This document shows positions 47,741-61,806 of a DNA stretch of 64,000 nt, piece after piece. The notes under the pieces are model-generated. The model saw only the letters and a program-made list of their open reading frames with translations. It did no database searches and was not told where the DNA came from. The stretch is from Glossina fuscipes. Taxonomy: Eukaryota > Arthropoda > Insecta > Diptera > Glossinidae. Both the position numbers and the translations under genes were made by a program. The stretch covers positions 7,753,700 through 7,817,699 of the forward strand of contig NW_023998455.1 in the NCBI RefSeq assembly GCF_014805625.2, read 5' to 3'. Within the stretch, counting starts at the first letter, position 1. Every line of letters starts with the position of its first letter.

Positions 47741-50700
47741 CGGTATTAGCGTTAGATAGGTGATAAGCCTTTACATATATTGGGCAATCTCGATCCACGT
47801 TCCAGAGCCCTGGCTTAGGTTTTAACAATTGATTGCCGTACCCTAAGCGCTGCAGGGTACTTACCCGTCCACACTTTCCAAACATACGATTTTAACTTTC
47901 TTATGTCCTTTAGGTTTCAGAAATATTTTCGGTCAAGATCTTCTTATATTTTTTCTGCTCTTTTTTTTGCAGTTATCAACGAGTTTACTCGTGATGTCCC
48001 GAGAACAAAAAATGATGTAAATTACAAGGAGACGAGCTTATACGAAGGTTAAAATGGATTCAATCCATTTATCTTAATTACTTTTAATTGTCTTCGAAAA
48101 AAATTTATTGTAATTATATTGTATTATTTACTCAGCCATTTGTTGTAGAAAATGTAATAAGTGTAGTATCTTGTTCACTTTATTTATACTTTACCATATA
48201 ACTGCCGAGTTGCATGTATTCCTTTATTTTCTTTATAACATTTAAAATCAATTGCATTCATAGAAATCTAACATTGTCTCCTTAAATATGCTGTTGTAAG
48301 AACAATGTCAGTAATTAAGTATTCTATTTCCAGTTGCATTTAGTTTTCGTAACGAGAGAAATTATTCTCACGTAACCAACCTCAGACGTTCGCCTTCTTA
48401 TTAAAAAGAACAAAGAGCAAAATCCACGTTTTGACGAGATAGGGGAAAGAGGAGGAACATGGACTCAGTTTGCGGCATGTAGGCGTTTTCGCAAATTGTA
48501 GAAATATGTCCTAAATATATTCTTAACGACAGACTCGCTTTCCTCTTAAAAATGTTATTTCTGAAAATATCTCTGAAACTGGCTCAGCAATTTCCAAAAA
48601 TCAATGCGTTCGTTCTCGAGATATGAACGAATGTGAACGATATGCAAGCCATACTTTTGCAACTCAAATAACAACAAAAAAGATGCCCAGCCACGTAGCT
48701 ACAAATTCGTATGTCAGAAGCAAGCATCACACCAGGCTAACAGAATGAAACACCAAGTCATTTTTTCTTTATGTTATTGTTATTGTTTGCAATGCAAACA
48801 CTTCCAAATTTTAATAATTTCTGCTCGTTCCCTTGCTTTGCTTGCCCAACTTTGCAGTTAAAAACACCCTCTCTTACACTCTCTTTAATATTGCATCAAG
48901 TAGCCATCCACGTATATTCGCTCAGAGTTATAAGACTACACAATGGATGCATGGCAATATGTTTTTAACTACGCCGTTAAGCAAATTCTTTTGTACAATA
49001 ACAAAATTCTTATGACAGCAATTCTCATAGCAATTATGATAGAAAGAGGCGTGCCTAATATGCATGCATGTTTCTCTTTAGTCTATATTTCAGGAACGGA
49101 GGCATTGAGTTAAGTGCGGCTTTTTGGAGACTGCTAAGCCAGTTTCAGAGATACTTTCAGGGATGAAAATTTAAGAACAAACTGAACTAATACTTGTCCA
49201 TTTAAGTTATATTTCCACAAATTTTTTAGGCTCAAATGACTCAGACAGACTCTATGTTTCACTTTTCCCTTTCTCTCCGAAAGGACTGCGCGGATTTCTC
49301 TTTTTGTCTTCTTAGGAAAGGCAAGGAAGTACTGACATCATCGTTATAGCTGGATATTTAAAGAGACAATGTTAGGTTTCTGCGAATCTAATTTATTAGA
49401 AGCATTAAATTAAATTAGTAAAGAAGGATTATGCAACGCAAGAGCTATATATAGTATAGTAAATAAAATGAATATGAATTTATTTACTACTCTAGTAATA
49501 GTTATATTAAAAATGATAAAATGATTACAATATATTATTATTATTATAATTTATTTAGACCAAAGAAATAAATTCTACAACTGAGCTAACACTATATTTA
49601 TATTATAATTAAAATTATATTTCTCATTCTGTTATGATCAAACAAAACAATGCGATACATTGACTAGGTCGATGGTAACATCGAGCTACGGACGAGCTGG
49701 TTTTCTTGCAATTCGCATTATATTTTTTCGAGGAACATCATGAGACAGCTCTTGGATAGGTAGGTGCCTGACAAAAACTACGGACGAGAAAAAAGACAAA
49801 GAAAATAAATTAGATTTATATCTGAGATGAAGAATAAGTTTAGTTTATTGAACAGAGCCATCTTTGTGATCTAATGTTATCAAATGGAAATTAAATTAAT
49901 GAACTTTTTTTTTATATCAACATTACAAGACAAGCAATGAAGAAATTTCCAGTTCATTTTAGTAGATAGATCGATATTTATGAAGATAATAAGGCAGGTT
50001 GCCAGTTATTGAAACCAAAAAATGGTTCCAGTGACCTCAAAGTGATAGTATTCATCAATCAATCAGTGGGTGCTAACTTTTGATGGTCATAAGATCAAAA
50101 TATAGGGCACATGGACATGTTGATATTTCTATCCCATCTCAGTTTGTGTTAGGAGTACATTATAATGTATACACTTGCTCTAAAAAGTAGGCTAATGATT
50201 AATGTCAAAATAAAATGTTATTTTTCCGTATAGTATAGGTACGTTTTTGAAAGCGGCGCAAGTACGAAAACAAAAATTGTTAGTGAATTATGCAGTGAGT
50301 GATATATATTAAAAATAATAATTTTCATGCAAAATCCATATCACGGGATAGGCCCACATTCTCTTGCATGCCTGTTAAGCGATTTAATCGCCTCTATCCG
50401 TCTGTCTAATTGTTGTTTATGTGTTTATGCTTCAGACAACATAAAATCGTTGTAAGAAAGCCCCAGCTTTGTTATTTGGTAATCGTGCTCACAAAAAACT
50501 GTCTGGTGCGCCAAATGATGTTGAAAAATCCTTCTTTCTGCACTAATTTCTTCACTTCAACCTTCAACCCCATACGATTGTACTTACAAAAGGTAATCCC
50601 TTATGTCGCAACTTGGCCTAATTATTAGCATCTAATCACGAAAATTGGACCGTGTTTTTCTCACGAACACTAGGCCTTTATGTAGAAGCAAGGATTACTT

Positions 50701-53700
50701 TTTGTATTTACGAGAAGAAGCTCTTCCACAAAAGCAGGGACTTGAAATAAATTTGAATTATACCCGTTCACATTTTGCACCACCTCTCCCCCTCAAGAAG
50801 AAATCTTTGTATTACTTGAAATCGTAATTTTTATTAAATTCTTAACTTTGGTTCAGATTGTGGTCGGTGTGCTTACGGTTGCTGAGAGACAGACTCAATG
50901 GGCAAACTCTGTTAAAGAAAATTTTGAGGGAATGAGTATATATATATTCATACAATGTCTTTCGGCATGCCGGTGCTGCCTGTAGGCTTAGATTTAGAAT
51001 CGAACATTTCTGCTTATGAAACAGTCTAGCTCGAGCTCAGTCGGTTTCTAGAGAACATCCTAAAAAGCGAAACGATTTCTCGATAGGCATTCGTAGGCTT
51101 CGTTTTCCTCCTTCTTGGTGAGCATGAAAAACAAATACGCAATAGCTTTGCTTCTTTGCGATTATTGTTTAGTATTAAAACGTTATCTTGTTTGCATTTG
51201 TACCGAAATTTCTACGTTGTTTCCTTCGCTTGCACTAAAGTGATTGTAATGAGTGACCGAATAAGAAGTTGGTCGCGTAAGAAGAAGCTAAATTAGCGTC
51301 CTGTACTTTTCTAGTGTATGAAAAATCAACTTCGGTTAGACATCGCTAATAGCAGACGTAAGTGACTCAGTAACGGAAGTGTTTTAATTTGCTTGAAATG
51401 AACTGATTAATCATACGTTAAAAGTGTGTAATGAATTATTATGAGTTATCGTCCATTTATTTAAATTTTTATTTACTTATAAAATGTGTGTGATTAACAG
51501 CTTAACAGTTAATGAGATTCAATTAAATAATGAAACCATGTATGCCTTAATAAATCATCCTCGAATATCAAATGCTATAACATCGCCACCAACTTGGGAG
51601 AAAGAAAAAAAGAAGAAGAAGAAGGTATAAAAAAAAAAAAATTTTTTTTTTTTCTTTTAAAATAATAATAATAAAATAAAAATCACATTGAACGAAGCAA
51701 ATGATAAAATTTAATTGGCACTTTGAGGAAAGTTAAAAGCCTCAAATTATGACAGAGAGGAGAACGCACAAAAAATCGAAGCGAAACTGCCAGTGGGGAC
51801 AATTTAAAGCTTAAACGAATGAATGACTTGGATTCATAAAAATCTAATGTTTGCAGCTCCTTGCAGTATAAAGCAAACGGAGAGATAAAGCGAAAATAAC
51901 AGTATTTACTTTTCAATTATACAGAAAAGAACGACAGACGATAAGGTTGCGAATGTAGATGACGATGAAAATGATGCCAAAGCACGAAATCCATAGACGA
52001 ATAGAAACACCCTCAGGTACATACGATTTTGTGGGAAATGCGGGCAAGAGATGGGCTTACTGTTGCGCCTAAAGTTGGAAAGAGATAGCGAGAATGCGAT
52101 GGGGTAATACATACTTGAAATGTGTAAATTGCAACCGATCATAAAGAATGAGTCGACCAAGTTAATTGTTATCTCAATGTGTAGTGTTTATTGGCCAAGA
52201 CGGCTATATAGTTTAAACGAGCCGAGTGTGGCGGATTTTATGCAACACCAACAGCAACTGCAAGAAAAGCAGTTCGTTTGCTATTACGCCGTAAGACTAA
52301 ACGATCGATCGTTATGTTTATGACTTGGACGAACACTTGTACAGCAGGTGGTGATGGCTAGCGGGTGAAAAAGGAAAAAAAAAAAAGAAATATCAATGTT
52401 TATACACAATGTCTGCAGATAAGCCCCCCACACTTCGCTCCCGGTCAAATTGATGAGAATAAAGAAAAAGCAAATCGTAGAAATTATGAAAATGTGTCAC
52501 ATTTAAGGAATATGTGTAAAGCATTTCTGCTGACGTTGCTGTTCTCGATTTGCTAACAAATTTTTCCGGAAGCGAAACATTTTTACATAAAGTACATAAC
52601 GAAAAGCAAAAATTTAAATAAACAGACAACACACACACAAGCATACATATGCAAGCACATAGGCAGATACATAGACAAAAATGCCATTAGAAAAAGATGA
52701 TTTTTCGGTATAATGGCCAGCCAGCCAGCCAACAAGCATCAAGCGTAGATATGTACGCACATGCAGAGAGTTGCGTTAGCAAAGAATTGCGTCCGCATAC
52801 ATATGCTGTAATTTGCTGCTTTATTTACAATTTGTGTCATTTTCGAACTCAGTCAAATGAAATTCTATTTATATGCAGATGCAAGCAGCACCAACAGCAG
52901 CAATAAAGGCCAATATGCCTGCTGTGCTAAAGCATAACCTCACATCTAGTTTTGCCAAATGGCATCGTTTTCATGCAACATCAACATCATCACAGTTGAA
53001 ACAACTTAGTCAACCGCGGGCGACACTTCTTAACCAAAAACAACAAATAATGTTCTAGTCTAGTGTATAGAGACGTGGCGGTCATTTCCAAAATATTGTC
53101 GTCGTACAGTAAAAGCCTACATACCACACATCCGAGGCAATCGCTTGTGACTGATTATTTTTGATCATTTTAATATTTCGCGAGAAGCCAAACAGGCCTC
53201 TTGAAAACAAAAGAATGCATCCCATAAGAAATCTAATGTAGAGCGAAATGCTATATAATGCTAACCGACTATTTCTTGTCTGTCACAAATAATTTTGATG
53301 ATAAATTTAGTTTTATTATTTCACCATAGGGATGACATCGAAATTGAATTAAACTTATCCGTAGCCGAGCCGATCAAAAATGAGTACTTGAACCTTCAAC
53401 TCTGTTCTGTGCAAATATTTAAACCAGATTGCTTTAGCAAGCAGCTTACAGCCAATAAGCGATTGACTGGTTACATCTTATCGCTTGCTATTTTCTCTGT
53501 CAAAGTATGAAGATTGAGCAATCATACTACAGGCTTTACAGCGCCCAGAACCTAATAGGAGACTATGGCAAAGACATGTAACCTTAGCCAGATCGACATT
53601 TTGGATCGCTTTGCTATTGGCCTTCTCACGGCCACATACACTTGCTTTCACTTTAAATTAAAGTGATGGACGACCAAACGACGGTCCAATAACCAAAGTA

Positions 53701-56024
53701 TATGGAATAAATGAAGGGTTTAAGGGGTCTTTATTTTGAGATCGTATTTGTTGACTGCTTTACACCAATATTTAAGCCGAAATGAAATGTAATACCAGTT
53801 CACCAGCCATTAACGACGTCAACGTGAACACATACGCAACCAAAATGGCAAGGTTTCATAATATTTTCGAAATAATCACCTTCCCAAAGACCTCCTGTTA
53901 AGAGCATATAATTAAACTTGCATATATGTTTGACGAATTAATGCCCCTAAGTAATGTTAATTAAGATGAAGCTTATTCCTAATGTGCAGATACTGCAAGA
54001 CTTGATCAGAACTTTATCCGATAGAAATGGGCGCGCGAATAATGTATAGTTGGCTCTAATATATTTACGCAACGTCGACAGTCATGGATTTTACTTGATC
54101 AGCAAGTCTTATGACACAAGTTTTATATAAAATGTATTAAAACTTTACGGTAGAATACAGTTATACCCACGCAAGGCTCACTAGTACATAGCTCGTGCTT
54201 CGCTTAAACCAATTCGTTGTTTCGCTTTGCTATAAGCACATAAAAATTATGCATTGTCGCCCAGTAGATAGGGGCTTACTTTTCATAAGAATTATTCTCA
54301 GACTAGAAGGCCCAAAAAATTAACAGACATTGTCTAAATTTGGTAATGTTAGTTTTTTGTCAAGACTTTGCTATTCGTTACCTGTTTTAGTCATGAAAAG
54401 TCAAAAATCAGATCTTATTGTGAAACAAAGGCTTGCTTTCCGTGAGAATTCTTATATAACGGCCGTTTCGAAAAAAAGGCATATATGCACGTTAAGCAAG
54501 GTAAGATGTTATGTGGCTACTTTCGTCCAACTTTCATGAAAAATTCAGTCATATTGCTATGGAAAAAGCTTATTTCTTGTAAGCTCGATTGTAAGGAAGG
54601 AAGTGGAAGAAATGGTTGCTTGCTACTCAACTTTTTCACATTCACTTACACTTGCTATTATTATCATGTACTTTAAGACTTTAGTATCTGAATTTATTTC
54701 TCTGGCTATATTTATTATAATAATGATAATAACATAATTTGGTTAGACTAAAGTAAAACATTCTAAGCTTAAAGGAGGATCAACACCAGCAACTAAGTCG
54801 ACCGGTTCCTTTTTTTTTTTTTTAAACTTAGAGTAGATCGTTGCTCCAATCATTTTGTTGCCGCATCATTCAAAAGCCAGAGAGTGCAATTGTTTTACTG
54901 ATTCTATTGAGAAATATTAAAAACAAGAGCATTTTTTCACATATAACGACCTTTTCAAAGCCAGTGCATTATAAGGGACGTTATTGCAACGGTGGTAGTC
55001 TCACGCAATCGACATACAGACATGCTTGAATAGACGCAGATTTTTATTCGGAATCAATTCGGAACATGTGTAGTAAAGGAAAATCTATCCCTAGCCGTTC
55101 TTGGCATTTAATGACAGGGGTCTTAAGAAGGCGCTTTAGCTGCATTCATATATATTACGCTATTTTGATCATTTCTTTCGGAAAGTTCTTATTTTTAGTA
55201 GCGATTATGTGCAGTAAGCTTAATTATTATAATCTAACAAATCATAGAAATATGTTTCATTTTCTCAAACCTAAATCGTTTTTTATAACCATTCGAAATC
55301 ACCTTCAAACTATACTCAAATTACAAAACCATTAATTGTTAATATCTAATCGATAAAATCGTTTGGTGCGAACGGTGTGCGCCTCTGTACAATAATATTG
55401 CAGCATGCTACATGCTGCATGAGCAAATCGCGTTTTACCAGCTAATTTAAGCGAAATATTTATGCTGTCAATAAACACAATGATTATGACTTTATAGACA
55501 TTAAATAGTTGTAATTTATGACAAACACCGGCAATAGTCGCCCCCAAAAAATATCTTACATATCTTACATACATATATATATATATATATGTGTACATAT
55601 ATATATACATACCTACAAATAAATGTAAGTATGTTTGCATACTTAGTATAAGCACACGGACGAGAGTCCGAAAACAACGCAACGCCATGGCGCCATGAAA
55701 TGTCATAAATGCCTGTGTATGGCAAACTAAATAGCTAAAGAAGTAGAAAATAAGAAGAAGACATAGAAGAAGAAGGAGGAGGAGAATGAAAAAAAGGAAA
55801 ACTAGGAATGATAAAAAATAAAATCCAAAAAGCATATCACAACGCTCTAAACAAAGATGTTGTTGAGATTGGTTAGTTTCCATCTTATTCTCTGTGAGTG
55901 TATGTTATGCCGTAGATTAAGTACAATGAAGTAAAAAAAAATTAAGCAATTTCATTTATTAATGTGGTCACTTCAGCACCTGAAACCATTTGCACACACA
56001 TTCAAATGCATACATATAACAGGT

Positions 56025-56065
<41 letters not shown>

Positions 56066-59000
56066 AGCAAACACAGGCAAATGCACACGGGCTGCTACAG
56101 CTATGTCCGAGCATTAAGATTTTGAGTTGTTTATGACAATCATTTAATAATATGTACAAAAAAAATTTAAGGAAAAAAAGGAAAATTATAAAAAGAAAAA
56201 GTAAATGAGTATAATATTTATGTAAAGGAATATGAATACGTCACCGCACCGAACACACCGCACTGATAACATGAAAAACAGACAAGCCTTGCGTCGCGTC
56301 GCTGGTTCTCATGTTAACTGTGCAAAAATCAACAAGAAAATTGTGGAAAAAAATCTTAAAAGCTTAACCTAAATAACCTATTAAGCGGTTACGTGTGCCG
56401 GACGGACAACGATATGCAGCAAAGTCTCACATGAATGAATTTATTTTTTTATTTTCGCTTTTTTTTTTCTTTTTTTTTTTTGTACCAACACACACAACAC
56501 AAGCTATACATCTTACCGCCGCTATATCTCTTTCATGGTGCCTGTCATGAGAGTATTTTAAATGAAGCCAGGTTCTGCCCAGCGTTTAGCATTGCTTCCT
56601 TCCTTTCTCATGCTTCGTCGCGCGTTCTAACTAAAAAATAAAACGCATGCGCTAAGTTGTCCAGTTAACTGCCATAACAGTCAAATTAGTGAAAAGTCTT
56701 TTCTCCTACAAGCACTTATAGCCGATCGTACTTAAAAAAAACAAAAAATTACACATACATCGATGGTCAATGGTGTATGCCTACATCGTCGAGGGTTTGA
56801 GGGGAAGAGCAATCGATTTAAAGTCAAAGTTAGACAACAGCTTTACAGATTAGTAGTTGAGTGGTGTCTTCAACAAAGAAAAACTTGTGAAGGAGTCGAA
56901 AAAAAAAAAAAAATTAATATACAGAAGAAAAGTTAAGGTTTAGAGAAGTTTTTGAACTCTCTATAAACGTCACATGCAAGACGTTCTCCTCGATCTGTTA
57001 TATATGTAGAAAAAAAAAAAAATCATGGAAGAATCAAAGCAAAGTGTCCAATAGAGGATCTTAATTAAATGTATTTAAAGCCTAGTAGAGGGATGGACTG
57101 TAAGCACGTGTTAGCAAACATTTCTTTAGCAAACATTTCCTACTCAAATAGTGAGACGATACGTTAAGCAGCCTTTAGCCTTTGTTTACAATTTTTTATT
57201 AAAGAGTTTTGGCTATGAGTCCATTGGGAGGTAATGGAACAAACTGATCCACAAAAACTCACAAATAATGTTCAATAGCAAGTCTTTAATTGGGAATCGT
57301 AGAAGCAGAGCTAGAGGTCACGAAATGAAAGATCGGCCTCCAGATCCATAAAGCAGTCAATTCTGGCTACGGCTGGCAAAAGTCGACATTCTCATTCGAG
57401 TGTGAATATTCGCAGCCTACGTTGTTCAAAGGAGAAAAATAATTGTCATTCCTCGTCTGCTCTCAAACTATCCTCGTATAGCTTCACAAGTCTTTAGCAA
57501 AATTATTATATAAACAAAATTTGGAATCCTTTAAACATGCGCAAGTTAAAGCGTAGAGTGAACATCTGTACTTAACACATTATCATAAGCTATTTACTCT
57601 TTGCGCATATATTGGACAATTTTACGATTATTGCTTAAAGTAACAACAGTAGAGGGAAAAAGTATTCATTCTTCCATAACTCTGAAGGACTTGATATTAT
57701 TTATATTGTTGTTGTGCTGTTATTGTTTTGTACATATGATGGGGCTCTGCTCTGTTCTCTATCATGCAATGATTAATGATTTGGGTGTTCCACGATAGCG
57801 CACAAATTACCATTGTGTTGCGACAGGCTTATGTCAGTTTAAACTGAGTGGTGGTCAACAACAAAAAGAACAACAAGAACAACAGCCACGGCAATAACAA
57901 TAACAAAAATTCGCTAGAGTCTGCCATGTTAAGTAAAACGATGTCTATGCTTCAAATTTAACTAAAAGTTCTACCATAATCTGTGGCTATTATGGCATAT
58001 AAAGTGCCAGATATACAGGAATACTCCCATAAGTCAGTCACTCATTCGTATCGTGTATTGTTTGTATATTGCGATGGTGATGATGAAGACGACGATGATG
58101 ATTATGATAATGGTGATGATGATGATGATGATGATGCTTATGTTTTAAACAGTTAAGTCAGTTAGTTAGGTAGTTAGTCAGAATTGTTGTTCCGTAAGTC
58201 ACTTATTTTGAGCTAACTTGGATTGAAAGAAGTTAAACGAGGGGAAAGAGGAACGTCGACTTGATAGACTCGCGAAGACTAGTCTCTCTACGATTCGATC
58301 AATGCAAACGCTAGCAATTTGTTTATGTTCGATGAAATCTATGGCTTCCACGTTGCGATGCCTGCACACTTTTGCACATAAGCTCGTTCGTTGTCGGCCA
58401 GCCGCTGGAGAGGCATTTAGTAGTCAAAATATACATTCGCTGCCTTACCGAACCGAAACTACTGATGATGGCCGTGATGATTATGCACGAAATTTATCGT
58501 GTAACGTGTGCATTAATAAAATCATTTTGACATTTTGTGCAAAGTTTTCCCCTATATTCTCTTTTGTCTAAACTTTTATTTCTTTCTGCCTGCTTTCCGC
58601 AAATATCTGCAGATATCTATATGCTTGCCTCTATACAAATTTATTGTTTTCTAAATGATCCGTTATTTTAGTTATGATTTGTGCCAAAATTACTACTTTA
58701 ATGTTTAACATCTTTGACCTTTTTCGAGCAATCATTTGTAGCATATAAGCGCCGTTTTGTTTTTCTTCAAAGCTAAACATGTTACAGACTATTAAATTTG
58801 TAATGTGACATTTACGATGTACATGAGTGGATAGATGGCTATGTATTTATGTAAATAACAACTAACTTGAGCACATCACATATTCGAATTTGAATAGCAG
58901 CGATCTCTAAGAAAACGTTGCGGAGAGTTTAGAGATAGAGAGAGAGAGAGAGAGAGAGGTGCCTTTCATTCTTTATAATTTCGACTTAAGCATTTTTGCA

Positions 59001-60778
59001 ATGACATGGGGAAGTTGTTGTTTGATATATGCGGATCGTAGAGAGAAAGTAAGTAACTAGCTTTGTCGAAATATACTAAAAAGTTTTTTTCGTTATGAAA
59101 TCGATTTAGTTTCCATTACATAGCTTTCCCATCGCCATCGAAGTAATCGGAATTAATCAACTTTCTGTCGTGTCGTCTGTAGCTGAGTTCAGTTCTCAAT
59201 CTTCTATTTTCCCAATAAAAATGTTCATACATTCCCCAACCTCATAGTCACACTTGTGGTAGTATTACATTTTTGCATGCCTCTCTCCCCTCCGATAACT
59301 GTGATTACATCTTCTTATCGTTTTCTTCTCTTAACTTTCCTCGTCCATTTTTCGGAAGTCTTAGATCTGGTTTACTAAGCGTTTTAAAGCAGATATAACG
59401 AATGTCCTTTTAAAAGGGACAAGGAGTGTTCGCATTCCACTAATTTCGAATATCTCGACAGCAGAGAGTTGCGTAAACTTATCATAGCAAGCAGACCGAT
59501 CAGGTGGCTGCTAATGATCCCAACGACCAATTTAAGCCAGGAAAGAATTAATGACAGCAAAACGAATTCAATAGGGCGATGTATATTTCAACGAAAGAAC
59601 TGGACCACTCACTCCCCTAATCGGCTCCCCTTAAGGATACTTGAGAACGTCGTTAAGGATGCATCTTTAAGAAGGAAGAAGGACAAAAAATAATCACTGT
59701 CTCTTACGGTCAATTCTCTGACCTAGGCTGCTTAATATTTGCATAAAGAAAAGCTTGATATTTGCACATATTTTTACACATCGCGGAGTTTAAAGCATTC
59801 TCCGATGTTTATAGTATTTTCTTTTTTCGTGCCAGTATTTATGAGTCTAGCAGTGAATGTATGCAATAAAAGAAATATGTTTTTTTGAATTGAAACGAAA
59901 TTATTTTGTAGTTTTTTAATAATCTACATACGATCGTACACAGAGCAAGGCAGAGAGAGTGTAAAGCATGTTGTAACACTAGCATACACGTGTCCAGTGT
60001 AATCTCTAAAAGCTTCCGATACTGCTCTGAAATGAACGCGCGTACATATAGAAATAAGTTCAAATTTGTTGAGTGTTCTGTGGCGATTTGCCTGCGACCA
60101 TAGTTATCGTTAACATGCATTTCGAACAGCAACAGCCGGAGCTTGATGCATATAACAACCGAAACGACAAAAAGCCATATAACAACAGCAATAACCTGAA
60201 AAGTCAATGCTAAAAGTGGGCATTCATAAATTTGTATCTCTCACTTGGCGTGACAATTGCCAAACAGAACAACGCAATAAGAACAACATGTTGCCATAGC
60301 TTAGCGCAATACAAACACATGTTTAGCCGTTGCATTGTATAGGCAACAACATAGGCACTATCATTTCAACCGTGAAACCGTACCAGGAAAAAAAAAAAGG
60401 AGAAGAAGAAGAGGAAGAAATGGTTCAAATGGAATTCCTTTATGGCAGACACAAGCCCAACAGATTGGAACAATTGTTGTTATATATTTATATTTATATG
60501 TGTGTGCGAGTGCGCGTGCGAGCGCGAGTAAGAGTGCTTGCGAAGAAGGGCTTGAAAATTATAGTTTCATTGCAAAAAATAGACATCTCATTGTCGCCTT
60601 TTGGGGCGTTAAGCGTGTCCAAAGACACAACCGTATAACACGTAATCAATTTTATGTAGTGCGCATTTTGTTGTTGCTATTGTTGACTTTTGTCGCATCG
60701 TTACTTATTCGTTATTCGCAAGTATGCCATTTTCATTCTTCAATACTATACATCTCAACAGACTGTCTCCCTGTGCCC
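47741..60778. other. long non-coding stretch
   Basis: No supported gene in about 13 kb. It holds an A13/T12 mirrored run 51629-51653, CCAG repeats near 52720-52733, (AT)18 at 56027-56062, an AT/GT-rich stretch near 55.57-55.61 kb, imperfect (GAT)n 58073-58137 and (AG)11 at 58937-58958. The long frames at 55332-55883 (minus) and 60335-60886 (plus) are translations of simple repeats. Confidence 0.55.
56027..56062. repeat. (AT)18 microsatellite
   Basis: 36 bases of perfect AT repeat, the longest perfect dinucleotide array here. It is self-complementary and can form a cruciform. Confidence 0.9.
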
Positions 60779-60841
60779 GTCCGTCTATCTGTTTGTCTGT
60801 CTATCTGTCTGTCTGTCTGTCTGTCCGTCCGTCCGTCCGTT
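60779..60841 (+). repeat. (GTCT/GTCC)n microsatellite
   Basis: 63 bases of GTCT and GTCC repeats with a few interruptions, changing from GTCT to pure GTCC at the right end. This is the motif found inside the mini-me-like elements of this window, but here it is longer and without their recognisable head or body. Confidence 0.85.
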
Positions 60842-61605
60842 CATCCCATCTCTTTGTGTGCGTTTTTTGTCTTTAATTTTTCCTGAAGCCTAACCGATAA
60901 CTTGGTCTTTCAGCTGTTGTTGTTTTCGCGGCTACAATGTAACAACATGTATTATTGCTGGTTTTACAAGATGTTTCCTGTCTCGAAATCGAATTGTTGT
61001 CAATATCCGCCCTATATAAGAAAGCAAAAACACAAAAACAAAGAAGAACATTTCAATTTTTTTTTTTTTTTTTTGTTTTGTTCTTGTGCGTTTTGTATAG
61101 TTTTTCTTGTCCTTACCATTGCATTAGGGTCACAACGTGTGTGTGCTTCATTGTTTTCTAAAGATTGTTATTTAAAGCATATAATCTGTCATCACTTAAT
61201 TCCAAGGCAAAAATCACAATATTACCCACATCGCCTGTTTGTTTTCCTTCTAGCGAAAATTTCACGAGAACAGAACCTATGGCATATACTTTGCTTCTTC
61301 TGTTGCTCACGTAGACTCCATTGACTGGAAATTTCAAAGAGAGTTAATAAATTAATTTTTAATTTTAGTAATTTGCACTACATTCGAATTGCATTACTAG
61401 GAACGACTCGGATCGCAATATGGTCTCAGTTAAGCAATAAAGTGTGCGCTCTAAAGTAATTGGCCTTTTTCAGATTGTCACATTGTAGTGGCGTTACCTA
61501 ATGCCAGCTGTCTGAGAGTGGGAGAGATATCTCCTTCTGACTGAGGACCGAATGCGAAACACATACAGTCACTTACAAGACTGCAGTTCGATTTGTGTAC
61601 CTACC

Positions 61606-61797
61606 ATATGTCACGGATGCCTGCGGGTAATGGTGGTAATTGATCAACAGTCCAGTGGAAGCCTTATGGCGGAAGCAAGCATTGATCAATTTGTGAGTCC
61701 TGACTGCTTGGCGTAGTACGCTTAAAGAAGCTTGGGCCACCGTGGGGTTAAGCCTTTCAGGCAGGAACCCATGATAAACCCTTGCTACAAATTCTGC
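61606..61797 (+). mobile_element. unclassified retroposon-like element, copy 2
   Basis: 192 bases matching the 27.99-28.37 kb element in opposite orientation: TGTCACGGATGCCTGCGGGT at the left, the stem-loop at 61742-61771, and ACAAATTCTGC at the right. It lacks about 190 internal bases (28076-28265 of copy 1), with junction TTGG/CGTAG. It also lacks the 178 bases beyond 28375. It is flanked by the direct repeat GTACCTACC at 61597-61605 and 61798-61806, indicating an independent insertion. Confidence 0.6.
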
Positions 61798-61806
61798 GTA
61801 CCTACC

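Noticed and set aside
47973..48052. Good splice acceptor (CTTTTTTTTGCAG) followed by 26 open codons, possible last exon
   Set aside because: The open length is well within chance, no polyadenylation context is clear, and no upstream exon could be paired with it.
55332..55883. 183-codon minus-strand frame
   Set aside because: Its length comes from (TTC/CTT)n and (TA)n tracts that translate to Leu/Phe and Tyr/Ile runs. No domain is visible.
60335..60886. 183-codon plus-strand frame
   Set aside because: It runs through a GA-rich tract, a GT/GC-rich tract and the (GTCY)n microsatellite. The composition is that of translated simple repeats.
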